64,000 bases of DNA from JAWPMT01 sp965227935 (GCA_965227935.1 CBDDGS010000037.1:1-64000); one strand, 5' to 3'; shown: positions 33,841-43,674, counted from the first letter of the stretch. Program-made: numbers and translations. The notes: a model not told the origin generated them from the sequence alone.

Positions 33841-34638
33841 CTATCGCGGACTAATGTAAGCGCCTTCGGGCATTGCGAAAAGCGAGGCATCGGGGGCTTC
33901 TGGAGATATTTTGAGGTTGTCAAAACGCCTGACGTAGCGCTCGGCACCGAGGGAATCGCCCTCCCAGCGATAGCCGATGTGCGTCTTGGGCAGGAGTAGC
34001 CCGTTGACTTCGGTCCAGTCGTCGAACATGATGGCATTGAAGCGATCGGCTCTGCTGGCATCGTAATAGGTAACGGAGTAGTTGATCAATTTCAGGATGC
34101 CCTGGTTGTCGAAGTAGAGGATGTACTTGTCCTCGGGGGCATCTCCCACACCTGCATTGTACGTAAGCAGAATGCGGTCCAAGCTCTGTCCGCGAACCTC
34201 GGCAGGACCCAGATCCTCATAGTTTACCCCCGGGTCGCCGGCGACGTAGGGTAGGGCGAAGAAGTAGAAAACAAGGTTGTGATAAAACCTGGCATTTCTC
34301 CGGCCAAGGGCAGCGCTGTCGGGTGTCACCCATACCTCCTCGCCGTTAAAACCGATGGTCCAGTCGGCTGTCGTCAGTAGCACCTTTCTGCTTTTGAGGT
34401 CGATCAGTTGATGCTCGTTGCCCTCTTCCTTCACAATGTCGTACTCCAGGGCCTGCATCTGGTCCCATGCATCGATACCTCCGTGTGCTTCGAAGGCTTT
34501 TGCCAAAGTGGGAGGAAATTCCCGCGTCGTTTCGGTGGAGGCCGGGGCTTGCTGCGCTTGCTGGGAAGTGTCACCGGGTGTAGCGCACGCTACAATGGTG
34601 AAGAGGACGATGCCAAAGAGAAATGCGTTGGTATTCAT
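33841..34638 (-). CDS. Lipoprotein of the DUF6503-like family
   Basis: I start the gene at the internal Met (34638), which gives the lipoprotein signal MNTNAFLFGIVLFTIVAC; the 14 residues before it would bury that signal. The mature part opens with LAKAFEAHGGIDAWDQMQALEYDI, the pattern of a group of Bacteroidota lipoproteins that also resemble outer-membrane lipoprotein sorting proteins (LolA/LolB-like beta folds). The body is beta-rich, with LIDLKSRKVLLTT, GFNGEEVWVT and YILYFDNQGILKLI. No partner gene is adjacent. The role is unknown. Confidence 0.75.
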   Translation of the reverse strand: MNTNAFLFGIVLFTIVACATPGDTSQQAQQAPASTETTREFPPTLAKAFEAHGGIDAWDQMQALEYDIVKEEGNEHQLIDLKSRKVLLTTADWTIGFNGEEVWVTPDSAALGRRNARFYHNLVFYFFALPYVAGDPGVNYEDLGPAEVRGQSLDRILLTYNAGVGDAPEDKYILYFDNQGILKLINYSVTYYDASRADRFNAIMFDDWTEVNGLLLPKTHIGYRWEGDSLGAERYVRRFDNLKISPEAPDASLFAMPEGAYISPR

Positions 34639-34810
34639 GTAAGTCGGATCGAAATTTTTGAGGGGCAAATATGCGATCAAATGGACAGCCTGGGCGTCTT
34701 ACTGGAGGCTATCTCCTGAGAATGTTCGCTGCGAAACAAATGCGATTTTTTGGTTGCCAAGCAACCCTTGATGAAATTCGTTGTCAAATGAATAAAAGCA
34801 TTGTATCGAT

Positions 34811-35731
34811 ATGAAACCCATTTCCAATCTTCTCACACTACTTATTGTTTTCACCGGGACGTCACTACTGGCTCAAGATGAGCTGGCTTCGCACGAGTTT
34901 GAAGCCAAGGATGTGAAGATGGTGACGCTCGAGGGAGTGTTTTGCGACATCTTTGTAGAGCAGGGTGACAAGGTGTACTTCAAAGGTAAGATCGAGGGTA
35001 GGGGTGATCGGGGAGATTACGAAATCAAGTCCAGACTGGACGGTGACCGCGTGGAGATCTGGGTAGACAGCCGAAGCAACAGAGGCTGGAACAACCGGAT
35101 CACATATTCGAAGCTGGAACTGACTGTGCCTGCTGGCACCGAGCTGCGCATCAAGAATACTTCAGGTGATATCTATATGAGGGGTGTCAGCGGCCGCTCG
35201 ATGAAAGTCACCTCCACGAGTGGTGATATCGAGCTGTCTGATATGGCGGGGCCCTTGGAGGTTTCCTGCACCTCGGGTGATATTGAGATCGATGATATCG
35301 TCGGAGAACTGGAAGCAGGGACCACCAGTGGGGACATAGAGGTCTCAGGCCTGCAAGGTGATTCTGAGGTAGGGTCCACTTCCGGAGACATTGAGATCGT
35401 GAATTTTCAAGGGGACCTCTGGGCGCATGCCACTTCTGGTGAGATTGATTTGCGGAGAGGTCGTGGGGCGCTCCGGCTGAAGACAACCTCTGGGGACATT
35501 GATGGATATGGCCTTGAGATCACTGGTGACATCGAATTGAGAGCTTCCTCTGGCGACATCTCTATTGAGCTGACCAATGACCTTCGGGACTTGAACTTTG
35601 ACCTGGAGTCGTCCAGCGGTGACTTGCGCGTGGGCTCACGACGAGCAGAGGATGAGATGTACATCAAGAATGGTGACGGCTTCTGGGTGCGGGGTGAGAC
35701 CAGTAGCGGAGACCTGGACATCACAAACTGA
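34811..35731 (+). CDS. Exported DUF4097 protein with SGD repeats
   Basis: The 306-residue product has a signal peptide (LLIVFTGTSLLAQ) and then a beta-helix of about ten repeats of 18-21 residues, each built around (T/S)SGDIE: for example STSGDIEL, CTSGDIEI, TTSGDIEV. This is the DUF4097 family of putative adhesin-like or cell-envelope proteins. It lacks a sorting domain and is probably periplasmic or surface-associated. A strong terminator follows 48 bases after the stop, so it is transcribed alone. A small perfect hairpin GGTTGC-CAA-GCAACC lies upstream at 34752-34766. Confidence 0.85.
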   Translation: MKPISNLLTLLIVFTGTSLLAQDELASHEFEAKDVKMVTLEGVFCDIFVEQGDKVYFKGKIEGRGDRGDYEIKSRLDGDRVEIWVDSRSNRGWNNRITYSKLELTVPAGTELRIKNTSGDIYMRGVSGRSMKVTSTSGDIELSDMAGPLEVSCTSGDIEIDDIVGELEAGTTSGDIEVSGLQGDSEVGSTSGDIEIVNFQGDLWAHATSGEIDLRRGRGALRLKTTSGDIDGYGLEITGDIELRASSGDISIELTNDLRDLNFDLESSSGDLRVGSRRAEDEMYIKNGDGFWVRGETSSGDLDITN

Positions 35732-35779
35732 TCGAGGCTAGAGGTCGGAGCATTCAGGTAATATTGATTTTTTTAAGAG

Positions 35780-35815
35780 ATGGAGAATGGACATTTTTGT
35801 CAGTCTCCATTTTTT
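35780..35815 (+). terminator. Rho-independent terminator after the DUF4097 gene
   Basis: A long stem pairs ATGGAGA (35780-35786) with TCTCCAT (35804-35810); an inner stem pairs GACA with TGTC around a TTTT loop. A run of T follows directly (35811-35815). This is a textbook intrinsic terminator on the + strand and separates the DUF4097 gene from the OPT transporter gene that starts at 35833. Confidence 0.85.
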
Positions 35816-35832
35816 GAATAAAACCTGACCTG

Positions 35833-37806
35833 ATGGACCAACCTTACATTAGCCCGCAAGAAAAACTTGTTGAGCTCTCGATCCGTGCGATCGTTCTGGG
35901 AGCCCTTCTCTCTGTAGTACTCGGAGCCGCCAACGCTTATTTCGGACTCTTTTCCGGACTCACAGTTTCTGCCTCTATCCCCGCGGCGGTGATTTCCATG
36001 GCGATTCTGCGAGCCTTTAGAGATTCCAATGTGCTGGAGAATAACATGGTGCAGACGGCGGCGTCGGCAGGAGAGTCTCTGGCCGCTGGCGTCATCTTTA
36101 CAATACCGGCGCTGGTATTGATGGGCTATTGGCAGGAATTCAACTACATCGAGACCACACTTATCGCCATGAGTGGGGGTATCGTGGGTGTGCTTTTCAC
36201 GATCCCTCTTCGCAAGGCGCTTATCGTCAAGGAGAAGCTCATGTTTCCGGAGGGCGTCGCGACTGCGGAGGTCCTCAAGACTGGACAAGAAGGAGGTAAA
36301 TCCATCAAGTACCTGGTGTATGGTGGATTGATCGGCGCGATATTCAAGATAGGCAACGAGGCAGTGAATCTGTTCAGCGGTCTGTTCGAAAAAGCTGCCC
36401 TTCTTCAGCAAAAGTATTATCTGTATTTCAGTCTCAATCTGTCACCCGCACTTGTGGCCGTTGGCTACATCGTCGGGCTCAATGTTGCTACCCTCGTATT
36501 TATGGGCGGTGTGATCACCTGGTGGGTAGCGATGCCAATCTATATCAACATGAACGGCTTTGAGGCGGTTGCTCAGGAACTGATCCAACTTGGGAAGTTT
36601 GGGTCTATGGCGGAGATCAGCGACGAAGCGCTTGGTGGCGCCGTGTGGAGTGCCAAACTGAGGTTTCTCGGCGTGGGTGCCATGGTTGTGGGAGGTGTCT
36701 GGGCGCTCTTGAGCTTGCGCTCGGCGTTGGGACATGCTTTCAACGCGGGTGTTGCGGCATTTAAGTCTCGCGGTCAGCAAGTACAAGACACTTTGCGCAC
36801 AGAGTTGGACGGGCCTATGTCCTGGATCATCATGGGGGTAGGAGTCGTTCTCGTGCCCGTTTTCTTCATCTATTACAATATCATTCAGGGTGTACCGATC
36901 ACATTGTTCCTACTGCTGATCATGCTTGTGGCGGGCTTTCTTTTTAGTGCCGTGGCCGGGTACATGGCCGGTCTGGTGGGCAGTTCGAATAACCCGATCT
37001 CGGGAGTGACCATCGCGACCATCCTGTCGACGGCCTTGTTGCTATTGTTACTCATTGGAACAAGCGATCCTGCCCGAGGCGCAGCAGGCGCGATACTCGT
37101 GGGGGCAGTCATCGCCTGCGCCGCGGCCATTGCCGGAGACAATATGCAGGACTTGAAGGCAGGTCATATCCTGGGCGCGACACCGAAGAATCAGCAGATC
37201 ATGCAGCTCATTGGCGTAGTAGCCGGCGCGTTGCTTATCGCTCCCGTCCTTAATTTACTGCTTGCCTCAAAGGGCATCGGCGCACCAACGGTGGAGCACC
37301 CCAATCCGTTGACAGCACCACAAGCAACGCTGATGATGAGCGTGGCAACAGGGATATTCGGCGGTGAATTGCCGTGGACCATAATTGGTGTCGGCGGAGC
37401 GATAGGCGCAACCATCATTATCATTGATCAATACTTGAAGGTCAAGGGCTCTTCCTTCCGTATGCCGGTGTTGGCCGTAGCGGTGGGACTATACCTGCCT
37501 TTCGAATTGGACTCTTCCATTTTCGTGGGAGGCGTTTTGGCGTGGATGCTCGAGCGGGGCTATAAGAAACTACAAACACAAGAGTTCGTCGAAAAAGCCT
37601 CCAACGCAGGGCTGCTCATTGCCTCCGGGCTGATCACTGGTGAAGCGCTGATGGGTATCCTCGTGGCGATCTTTGCTTCTGCTGGCTTGAGTATGGCCCT
37701 AAGTGACACGCCTATATTGGGTAGCTTTGGTGGGCTGCTACTGCTGGTAGTTGTCGTTGTCTACCTGTATGTAACAGTCAAGAAAGTTTCGAAGAGAGGA
37801 GAATAG
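35833..37806 (+). CDS. OPT-family oligopeptide/metal-chelate transporter
   Basis: This 657-residue protein has about fourteen membrane segments. Its start (LVELSIRAIVLGALLSVVLG, then AANAYFGLFSGLTVSASIPA) is the classic beginning of bacterial OPT proteins, as is ENNMVQTAASAGESLAAGVI. Further family blocks are LMFPEGVATAEVLKTG and MAGLVGSSNNPISGVTIAT. It would import small peptides or metal-siderophore-like substrates with protons. It has no partner genes nearby and sits behind a terminator, so it is probably a single-gene unit. Confidence 0.93.
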   Translation: MDQPYISPQEKLVELSIRAIVLGALLSVVLGAANAYFGLFSGLTVSASIPAAVISMAILRAFRDSNVLENNMVQTAASAGESLAAGVIFTIPALVLMGYWQEFNYIETTLIAMSGGIVGVLFTIPLRKALIVKEKLMFPEGVATAEVLKTGQEGGKSIKYLVYGGLIGAIFKIGNEAVNLFSGLFEKAALLQQKYYLYFSLNLSPALVAVGYIVGLNVATLVFMGGVITWWVAMPIYINMNGFEAVAQELIQLGKFGSMAEISDEALGGAVWSAKLRFLGVGAMVVGGVWALLSLRSALGHAFNAGVAAFKSRGQQVQDTLRTELDGPMSWIIMGVGVVLVPVFFIYYNIIQGVPITLFLLLIMLVAGFLFSAVAGYMAGLVGSSNNPISGVTIATILSTALLLLLLIGTSDPARGAAGAILVGAVIACAAAIAGDNMQDLKAGHILGATPKNQQIMQLIGVVAGALLIAPVLNLLLASKGIGAPTVEHPNPLTAPQATLMMSVATGIFGGELPWTIIGVGGAIGATIIIIDQYLKVKGSSFRMPVLAVAVGLYLPFELDSSIFVGGVLAWMLERGYKKLQTQEFVEKASNAGLLIASGLITGEALMGILVAIFASAGLSMALSDTPILGSFGGLLLLVVVVVYLYVTVKKVSKRGE

Positions 37807-37893
37807 AGAGATTTTGGAATTGGGGATTTATGATTTATGATTTCGGATGGGCGATCTTATGTAGTCCCATTTGAAATCTTCAATCTTAAATCC

Positions 37894-38385
37894 TCAATCT
37901 TCAATCAACCTGACTTCATCCCCAACCTGAATCGTTCCGCTCTTGACCACCTGTGCGGTGATCCCTCCATGTCCGCGCATGGCGTTGTAGCCTCCGGGAC
38001 CGAGATTTTCCTCCATCCGAGAGCAGGGATGACACAGGCCAGTGCCGAGTAGCTCCACTTCTCCAATTTGAAAGTGCTGTCCTTTGAGTGCGAGGAGGTT
38101 GATGCCACTCACAACGATATTCCGACGAGTAAGACTGGGGTCAATGGCTTCCTTGTGCAGCATGCCTGCTACAGCCTGTAAGTGCTCTGACTGGATCAGG
38201 GTCACCTGACGCTTCTTGCTATGCTGGCCGCGAAAGTGATCTCCGACAAGACCTTCTTCCGCGTTCACGTCTACTTTCTCCACAGATTGAGGTGGCTCCC
38301 GACGCAGGGGACGGATGCTGATCCATTCTACGCTACCGACCTGCGGTATTCTCTTGAGTAGCTCTTTGATTGGCGCTTCTTCCAT
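37894..38385 (-). CDS. MOSC domain protein
   Basis: This 163-residue protein is a stand-alone MOSC domain: VNAEEGLVGDHFRG, RQVTLIQSEHLQAV, RRNIVVSGINLLALKGQHFQIG and the conserved cysteine in LLGTGLCHPCSRME, ending in GDEVRLIE. MOSC domains transfer sulfur or handle molybdenum-cofactor-linked chemistry. It lies 6 bases after the histidine kinase gene in the same direction, which suggests it is the third gene of that operon, though a functional link to the two-component pair is not obvious. Confidence 0.88.
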   Translation of the reverse strand: MEEAPIKELLKRIPQVGSVEWISIRPLRREPPQSVEKVDVNAEEGLVGDHFRGQHSKKRQVTLIQSEHLQAVAGMLHKEAIDPSLTRRNIVVSGINLLALKGQHFQIGEVELLGTGLCHPCSRMEENLGPGGYNAMRGHGGITAQVVKSGTIQVGDEVRLIED

Positions 38386-38391
38386 AGGTGA

Positions 38392-39741
38392 TTATTGTGG
38401 GAATACTAAGGTAAACGTGGTCGACTCGTTCGGGATGCTTTGCACCTCCAAATGGCCACCGTGAAGATTCATGATCTGGCGACAAAGACTCAATCCGATC
38501 CCTGAGCCCTCGGGCTTAGTGGTGTAGAAGGGCACGAAGATCTTTTCTTTCCTGTTTTCCGGGATGCCAGGTCCATTGTCCTCAATGGCCAACGACACGT
38601 GATGCTTCGTGGAATGCAGACGGAGGGACAGGTGAGGTGCTTCCGTACCATTCATGGCTTCGGCGGCATTTTTGATGAGGTTGACGATGACCTGCTCAAT
38701 CAACGCCGGGTCGATATATGCAGTTGTTTGCACCAACTGTGTTGACCATTTGACGCCTTGCTTTGCCAGTTCCGTCTCCATGAGTCGTACCGTCTTTTCC
38801 ACCAGTGACGACAGATCTGTTTCCTGCATCTCCGGTTTGGGGATACGCGTCAGCTTGCGGTATTGCTGGACGAATCTCAGGATCCCTTCCCCACGGCCCA
38901 TGATCGTATCCAGCGAAAGGTGTATATCAGACATGTTCTCCGCCGAGAGTTCGTCGGGTTGCTTGATGTTTCCCGACTCATCTTCGAGCAGCATCTTCAC
39001 TGTTTCAGCCAGCGATACGATGGGGGTGACAGAGTTCATGGTTTCATGGGTCAATATGCGGATAAGGCGATGCCATGCGTCGATCTCTTTCTGCCTGATT
39101 TCTCCCCTGATGTCCTGGAAGGACACCAGGCGCATTTCCCTTTCAAATACCTTGATGATATTAATACTGATCGTGAAGTAGCGGTTGGTGTCGTCGATTT
39201 GTGTTTCGACCAATTGATTCTGCGTCGCTGAAAGCGAGAGGAGTGTCTCCAGGAATTGCGTGTTGCGGTTTTGGAGGTTGCGCCACTTCGTGATCTTGGG
39301 GAGCCCAGTGAGGTCACAGGCTGTCTGGTTCATGATCTCAATGTTCCCCTGGTCATCAAAGACGATGATACCGAAGCGAATTTGGTTGATGAGCTCATTG
39401 AGAAACTGGTTTTGGGCTTCACGCCCTGCCTGCAGAGACTGCAGCGTATCCACAAGATCGCCGAAGGACTTTTGAAGTCTTTGGAAAGGAGTCTTTTCGT
39501 TTTTTGGATAGTGCAGCTGGAAGTCACCATCCTTCACGCCCGCCAGAAAGCGAGTGAGCTCCTCGTTGGTCTTGTTGGTGAAGCGAGTCAATTCGATGAT
39601 TTGGAAGAGGATCACGCTACCGAGAATGATCTGGGTGAAGAAAAGCTCGGGACGTCCGAAGATCGAGCTCATCACCGCGATGGAGATGACCAGTAGGATG
39701 CATCGTGCCAGGATCTGGAAAAAGAACCGATTAAAGACCAT
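38392..39741 (-). CDS. NtrB/NtrY-like sensor histidine kinase
   Basis: This 449-residue kinase has two N-terminal membrane segments (about 7-26 and 31-50) with almost no periplasmic loop, a HAMP-like linker, a PAS domain (about 115-200: INQIRFGIIVFDDQGNIEIM), the phospho-acceptor block LIRILTHETMNSVTPI with His232, and an ATPase domain with NLIKNAAEAM, IEDNGPGIP and GSGIGLSLCRQIMNLH. The near absence of a sensing loop suggests detection of a membrane or intracellular signal. Its gene overlaps the end of the sigma-54 activator gene by 11 bases, so they form a pair. Confidence 0.93.
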   Translation of the reverse strand: MVFNRFFFQILARCILLVISIAVMSSIFGRPELFFTQIILGSVILFQIIELTRFTNKTNEELTRFLAGVKDGDFQLHYPKNEKTPFQRLQKSFGDLVDTLQSLQAGREAQNQFLNELINQIRFGIIVFDDQGNIEIMNQTACDLTGLPKITKWRNLQNRNTQFLETLLSLSATQNQLVETQIDDTNRYFTISINIIKVFEREMRLVSFQDIRGEIRQKEIDAWHRLIRILTHETMNSVTPIVSLAETVKMLLEDESGNIKQPDELSAENMSDIHLSLDTIMGRGEGILRFVQQYRKLTRIPKPEMQETDLSSLVEKTVRLMETELAKQGVKWSTQLVQTTAYIDPALIEQVIVNLIKNAAEAMNGTEAPHLSLRLHSTKHHVSLAIEDNGPGIPENRKEKIFVPFYTTKPEGSGIGLSLCRQIMNLHGGHLEVQSIPNESTTFTLVFPQ

Positions 39742-41077
39742 ACTTTTCCAGTCGTCGGTACAGCGCCAGCCGGTCTATGCCGAGGTCTTTTGCTGCATGG
39801 GTGATATTGCCTTTGTTTCGCTCCAGGGCCTTGAGGATCAATCGTTTTTCATGGTCCCTCAAGTCGAGTGATTCCTCGGTAGCGCCGGTTTCCAGGAGGT
39901 GAAAATCTGCCATCGTGACCAATGTCCCTTCGGCCATGATCACTGCCCGCTCGGTCGCATGGGCCAGTTCGCGAATGTTGCCTGGCCAAGGATAGCGCTG
40001 TAAGGCCTCCATGCATTCCTTCTCTAGTTTGAGATGTCGCTTCTTATATTGCTTCTTATGTTCCTGAAAATAATGCTGAACCAGCAGCGGGATGTCTTCC
40101 GTTCGCTCCCGCAAGGGTGGCATGCTGATCTCGATGGTGTTGATTCGGTATAGCAGGTCTTGCCGGAAAGTGCCATCACCCACGCGCTCGCGAAGATCGC
40201 TGTTGGTTGCGGAGATCAGTCTCACATCGATGGGGACCGCCGTATTGGAGCCCACCCTCGTTATTTCCCTGTTTTGAAGCGCCGATAATAGTTTCGTCTG
40301 AAGGGGAAGTTCCAGATTGCCTATTTCGTCGAGGAAGAGCGTGCCTCCTTGTGCCATTTCAAACTTGCCGGCCTTGTCTTCCCGGGCATCGGTAAAGGCG
40401 CCCTTCTTATGACCGAAGAGCTCTGATTCGAAGAGGTTAGGACTCAGAGCACCTAAATCGATTTTGACAAAAGGCCCTTCTTTGCGTTCTGATTGCTGAT
40501 GGATGGCTTTGGCGGCCACTTCCTTGCCGGTACCATTCTCACCCAAAAGCAGCACCGAGGCATCAGTAGCTGCCACTTTGCTGATGGTTTGTAGGACTTG
40601 CTTGAATGCACGGGAGTCACCAATAATCTGTTCCTGAGCTCCCTGACTCTCGCCGTCATCGGTTTCCGGACTCTTTGTGGTCTTTTGTGATTCGACCATC
40701 TTCATGGCGGTTTGTACCGCTGATAGCAGCTTATCGTTGGTCCACGGCTTGGTTATGAAGTCCCGAGCCCCGCGCCTCATGGCTTCCACGACCAGTTCCA
40801 CTTCACCATAGGCTGTGATGGGGATCACCTCGGTAGAAGGGCTCAGTTGCAGTATCCTATCGAGGAGGGCTAGTCCTTCGAGACCGTCATCTTCTCCTTT
40901 AGTGAAGTTCATATCGAGAAGGACCAAATCGAAATCTACTTCGTTGAGGACGCTATCGAGATTGTTGGGTGAGGACAGGCCATGCACGTAAGAGAACTTT
41001 TGCTTCAGAAACATGCGGGCCGTAGTCAGCACCGCTTCGTCGTCATCGATGATCAAAATGTTGGCGTTCTCCTTCAT
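39731..41077 (-). CDS. NtrC-type sigma-54-dependent response regulator
   Basis: This 448-residue protein has a receiver domain with Asp55 as the phosphorylation site (DLVLLDMNFT), an AAA+ domain with Walker A GENGTGKE (179-186), the sigma-54 contact motif GAFTDA (226-231), Walker B GGTLFLDEIGNL, and a Fis-type helix-turn-helix at the C-terminus (ITHAAKDLGIDRLALYRRL). It is the first gene of the regulator-kinase-MOSC unit and would activate -24/-12 promoters. The two such elements seen in the window lie before FtsX-type permease genes, one of them only about 130 bases away and divergent. Confidence 0.95.
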   Translation of the reverse strand: MKENANILIIDDDEAVLTTARMFLKQKFSYVHGLSSPNNLDSVLNEVDFDLVLLDMNFTKGEDDGLEGLALLDRILQLSPSTEVIPITAYGEVELVVEAMRRGARDFITKPWTNDKLLSAVQTAMKMVESQKTTKSPETDDGESQGAQEQIIGDSRAFKQVLQTISKVAATDASVLLLGENGTGKEVAAKAIHQQSERKEGPFVKIDLGALSPNLFESELFGHKKGAFTDAREDKAGKFEMAQGGTLFLDEIGNLELPLQTKLLSALQNREITRVGSNTAVPIDVRLISATNSDLRERVGDGTFRQDLLYRINTIEISMPPLRERTEDIPLLVQHYFQEHKKQYKKRHLKLEKECMEALQRYPWPGNIRELAHATERAVIMAEGTLVTMADFHLLETGATEESLDLRDHEKRLILKALERNKGNITHAAKDLGIDRLALYRRLEKYGL

Positions 41078-41202
41078 GCGTCTTCAAAAATCCTTTAATC
41101 TGTATCAAAACCAAACAGCACCATGTACAAAATCATAGCAGTACGGGTGGCTAAGAATTTGAAAGGAATGCAACAGGCTGATTATTAGATGCTTGAGTCC
41201 TA

Positions 41203-41218
41203 TGGCATAGGATTGGTA
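41203..41218 (+). promoter_or_regulatory. Sigma-54-like promoter of the second permease gene
   Basis: TGGCATAGGATTGGTA has the -24 part TGGCAT, identical through TGGCATAG with the better site at 32860-32875. Its -12 part reads TGGT instead of TTGC, so only the first G of the GC pair fits at the right 10-base spacing. Transcription would begin near 41229, 16 bases before the ATG at 41245. It is a weaker match, supported mainly by position and by its similarity to the other site. Confidence 0.45.
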
Positions 41219-41244
41219 TACTATCGGACAATAACTTTAGGGAT

Positions 41245-43674
41245 ATGCTAAGAAATTATTTGCTGACTGCTTACCGCAACTTGCTTCGAAACAAGGTCTA
41301 CGCTTCGCTGAACATACTGGGTTTGGCGCTGGGTATTGGCTGCTCCGTTGTCATTTTCAAAGTCATTCGCTACGAGTTGAGCTATGATAAGCACCACTCC
41401 AACTATGAGCAAATCTATCGGGTCGTCAAGGAGGACATTCGTCCGGACCGTGTTGACCATGGGCAGGGTACACCACACCCACTGGGACCCGCGATCAAGG
41501 CAGACTTTCCAGAAGTGTTGGAGGTAACAAGGACTTTTCAGGCCGGCGGACAGATCACAACGCTCAAGGATGGTGCTATCGATAAGAAATTTCTTACAGA
41601 TGGGCCCGGTATTGTCTTTACAGAAAATGCCTTCTTCAAAATATTTGACTCAGAATGGCTGATTGGCAACAGGGAGGAGGCCCTCACAAATCCCAATCGT
41701 GCGGTCATCACTGTATCAGCGGCGAAAAAGTTTTTCAATCTGGATCGAGATGAATTGGATGAGGCGGTTGGAAGAGTAATAGCCTTCGATAACAATACGA
41801 AGTGCGAGATAGAAGGCATCATTGAGGATTATCCCGAGACGAGCAATTTTCCCTTTGACGTGTTCCTGGAATACTACAGCCAGGCGGAAGCCAATCCGTA
41901 TTTTGAGGATGGTACCCGGTGGGGTAGCACAAGCTCGAATACCAATACCTACTTCCTCGCGCCGGCGAACTTCAATGTCGATGATATGGAGGCGAAGTTC
42001 ATCCCCTTTGTGGATAAGCATCACGGGGAAAACTCTTCGGACCGTGAGCGGTATCACGTACAGCCGATGTCAGACCTCCACTATAGCAAGAGGTACCCCA
42101 ACTATGTCGGAACGACTCCAATGGAAACACTTTACGCACTAGGAGTCATTGCCATGTTCCTGATTCTCACAGCATGTATCAATTTCGTCAATCTCGCGAC
42201 CGCTCAGGCGGCCAACAGATCAAAGGAAATAGGTATTCGTAAGGCCGTCGGCGGGAGAAAGCGTCAAATTGTGTCGCAATTCTATCTTGAGATCTTTGTG
42301 ATCACTTTCGTTGCTTGCGTGTTGTCACTGGCGATCGGGGAGATTCTGTTTCTCTATCTAGAGCAGATCATCAATACGCGGTTGTCCTTGTTCCCTTTGA
42401 ACGATCTGGCGACGTGGATATTCATGATCAGTATGCTGGTGGGTGTGACGGCCTTGGCTGGGTTCTACCCGTCGGTTTTACTTTCAAAAATGAATACCGT
42501 GATGGCGCTGAAAAACAAGATCACCGCCAAAAACCACTCCGGTGGATTGTCCTTGAGGAAGGGACTGGTAATCTTTCAGTTTGCCATATCTCAATTCATG
42601 ATCATCGGTACGTTGGTGATCACCGCGCAGATGAATTTCTTTCTCAATAAAGAACTAGGTTTCAACAGGGACGCTATCATCAGTAGCTATATCCCGGAAC
42701 CAGACGAAGTCAAATTGGAGCGATTGCGAGAAGAGTTAATGACCTCTCCGAGTGTTGGCAATGTTGCCTTTGCCTTGGGGGGACCGACCGCCAATAGTGA
42801 TTCCTACACCAACTTCAACTATGAGCCATTGAATTCGGAAGAGAGCTATCATGGCAATTTCAAGTGTGTGGACGAGAATTACATTGAGTTGTACGGCTTG
42901 GAGTTGTTGGCCGGCCGAGAGCTTCGCAGGGATGACAGCACGCACAATGTGTTGGTCAATCGCAAGGTGGCAGACCTCATGGGCTTCAAGGACGACTATG
43001 CAAGTGTAGTCGGAGAGAAGGTCAGCAGCGGATGGGGTGGAGACAAGCAGATCATTGGGGTCCTTGAGAACTTCCATGCCAAACCATTGCAGGATGGTAT
43101 GGACTATGTATTTATGATCAGGGATACACGCCTGTTTTACCAGGTCGGGATACAGATCAACGAGGGTAGCGACTTCCAGGCGGCCATCGAGCACTTTGAA
43201 AATTCCTGGGATAAGGTGTTTCCAGAGTACGTGATCAACTGGGAGTTTTATGATGAGCAGCTACGCAATAGGTATGATACAGAGCGCAGCACAGCGTCAC
43301 TGATGAAGTTGTTTTCCATCATTGCGATCGTGATCGGTTGCCTCGGACTCTATGGGTTGATATCTTTCATCGCCATCAATAGAATGAAAGAGATAGGCAT
43401 ACGTAAGGTGCTAGGTGCAAGCATTGCCAACATCCTCGGTATCTTCAGTAAGGAGGTCGTACTGCTATTACTGATTGCATTTGTGCTGGCAGCACCCGGA
43501 GCGTTCTATCTGATGGGGCAGTGGCTTCAGGACTTTCAGTATAACATCACGATCAGCCCGATGTTCTTCCTCTGGGCATTCCTTGTATCACTGGGAATTG
43601 CCCTGGCAACCATCAGTCATCGGACCGTTACATCCGCGCTGATCAACCCTGCGCGGACGCTAAAAGACGAATAG
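41245..43674 (+). CDS. FtsX/MacB-type ABC transporter permease (second)
   Basis: This 809-residue protein follows the same plan as the permease at 30413-32827: a first membrane segment (YASLNILGLALGIGCSVVIF), a MacB periplasmic domain, a three-segment FtsX block with NRSKEIGIRKAVGGRKRQI, another membrane segment and periplasmic domain, and a terminal FtsX block with INRMKEIGIRKVLGAS. It is transcribed away from the NtrC-type regulator operon, from a shared 167-base gap. No ATPase subunit gene is adjacent. The divergent layout suggests that the regulator controls it. Confidence 0.92.
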   Translation: MLRNYLLTAYRNLLRNKVYASLNILGLALGIGCSVVIFKVIRYELSYDKHHSNYEQIYRVVKEDIRPDRVDHGQGTPHPLGPAIKADFPEVLEVTRTFQAGGQITTLKDGAIDKKFLTDGPGIVFTENAFFKIFDSEWLIGNREEALTNPNRAVITVSAAKKFFNLDRDELDEAVGRVIAFDNNTKCEIEGIIEDYPETSNFPFDVFLEYYSQAEANPYFEDGTRWGSTSSNTNTYFLAPANFNVDDMEAKFIPFVDKHHGENSSDRERYHVQPMSDLHYSKRYPNYVGTTPMETLYALGVIAMFLILTACINFVNLATAQAANRSKEIGIRKAVGGRKRQIVSQFYLEIFVITFVACVLSLAIGEILFLYLEQIINTRLSLFPLNDLATWIFMISMLVGVTALAGFYPSVLLSKMNTVMALKNKITAKNHSGGLSLRKGLVIFQFAISQFMIIGTLVITAQMNFFLNKELGFNRDAIISSYIPEPDEVKLERLREELMTSPSVGNVAFALGGPTANSDSYTNFNYEPLNSEESYHGNFKCVDENYIELYGLELLAGRELRRDDSTHNVLVNRKVADLMGFKDDYASVVGEKVSSGWGGDKQIIGVLENFHAKPLQDGMDYVFMIRDTRLFYQVGIQINEGSDFQAAIEHFENSWDKVFPEYVINWEFYDEQLRNRYDTERSTASLMKLFSIIAIVIGCLGLYGLISFIAINRMKEIGIRKVLGASIANILGIFSKEVVLLLLIAFVLAAPGAFYLMGQWLQDFQYNITISPMFFLWAFLVSLGIALATISHRTVTSALINPARTLKDE

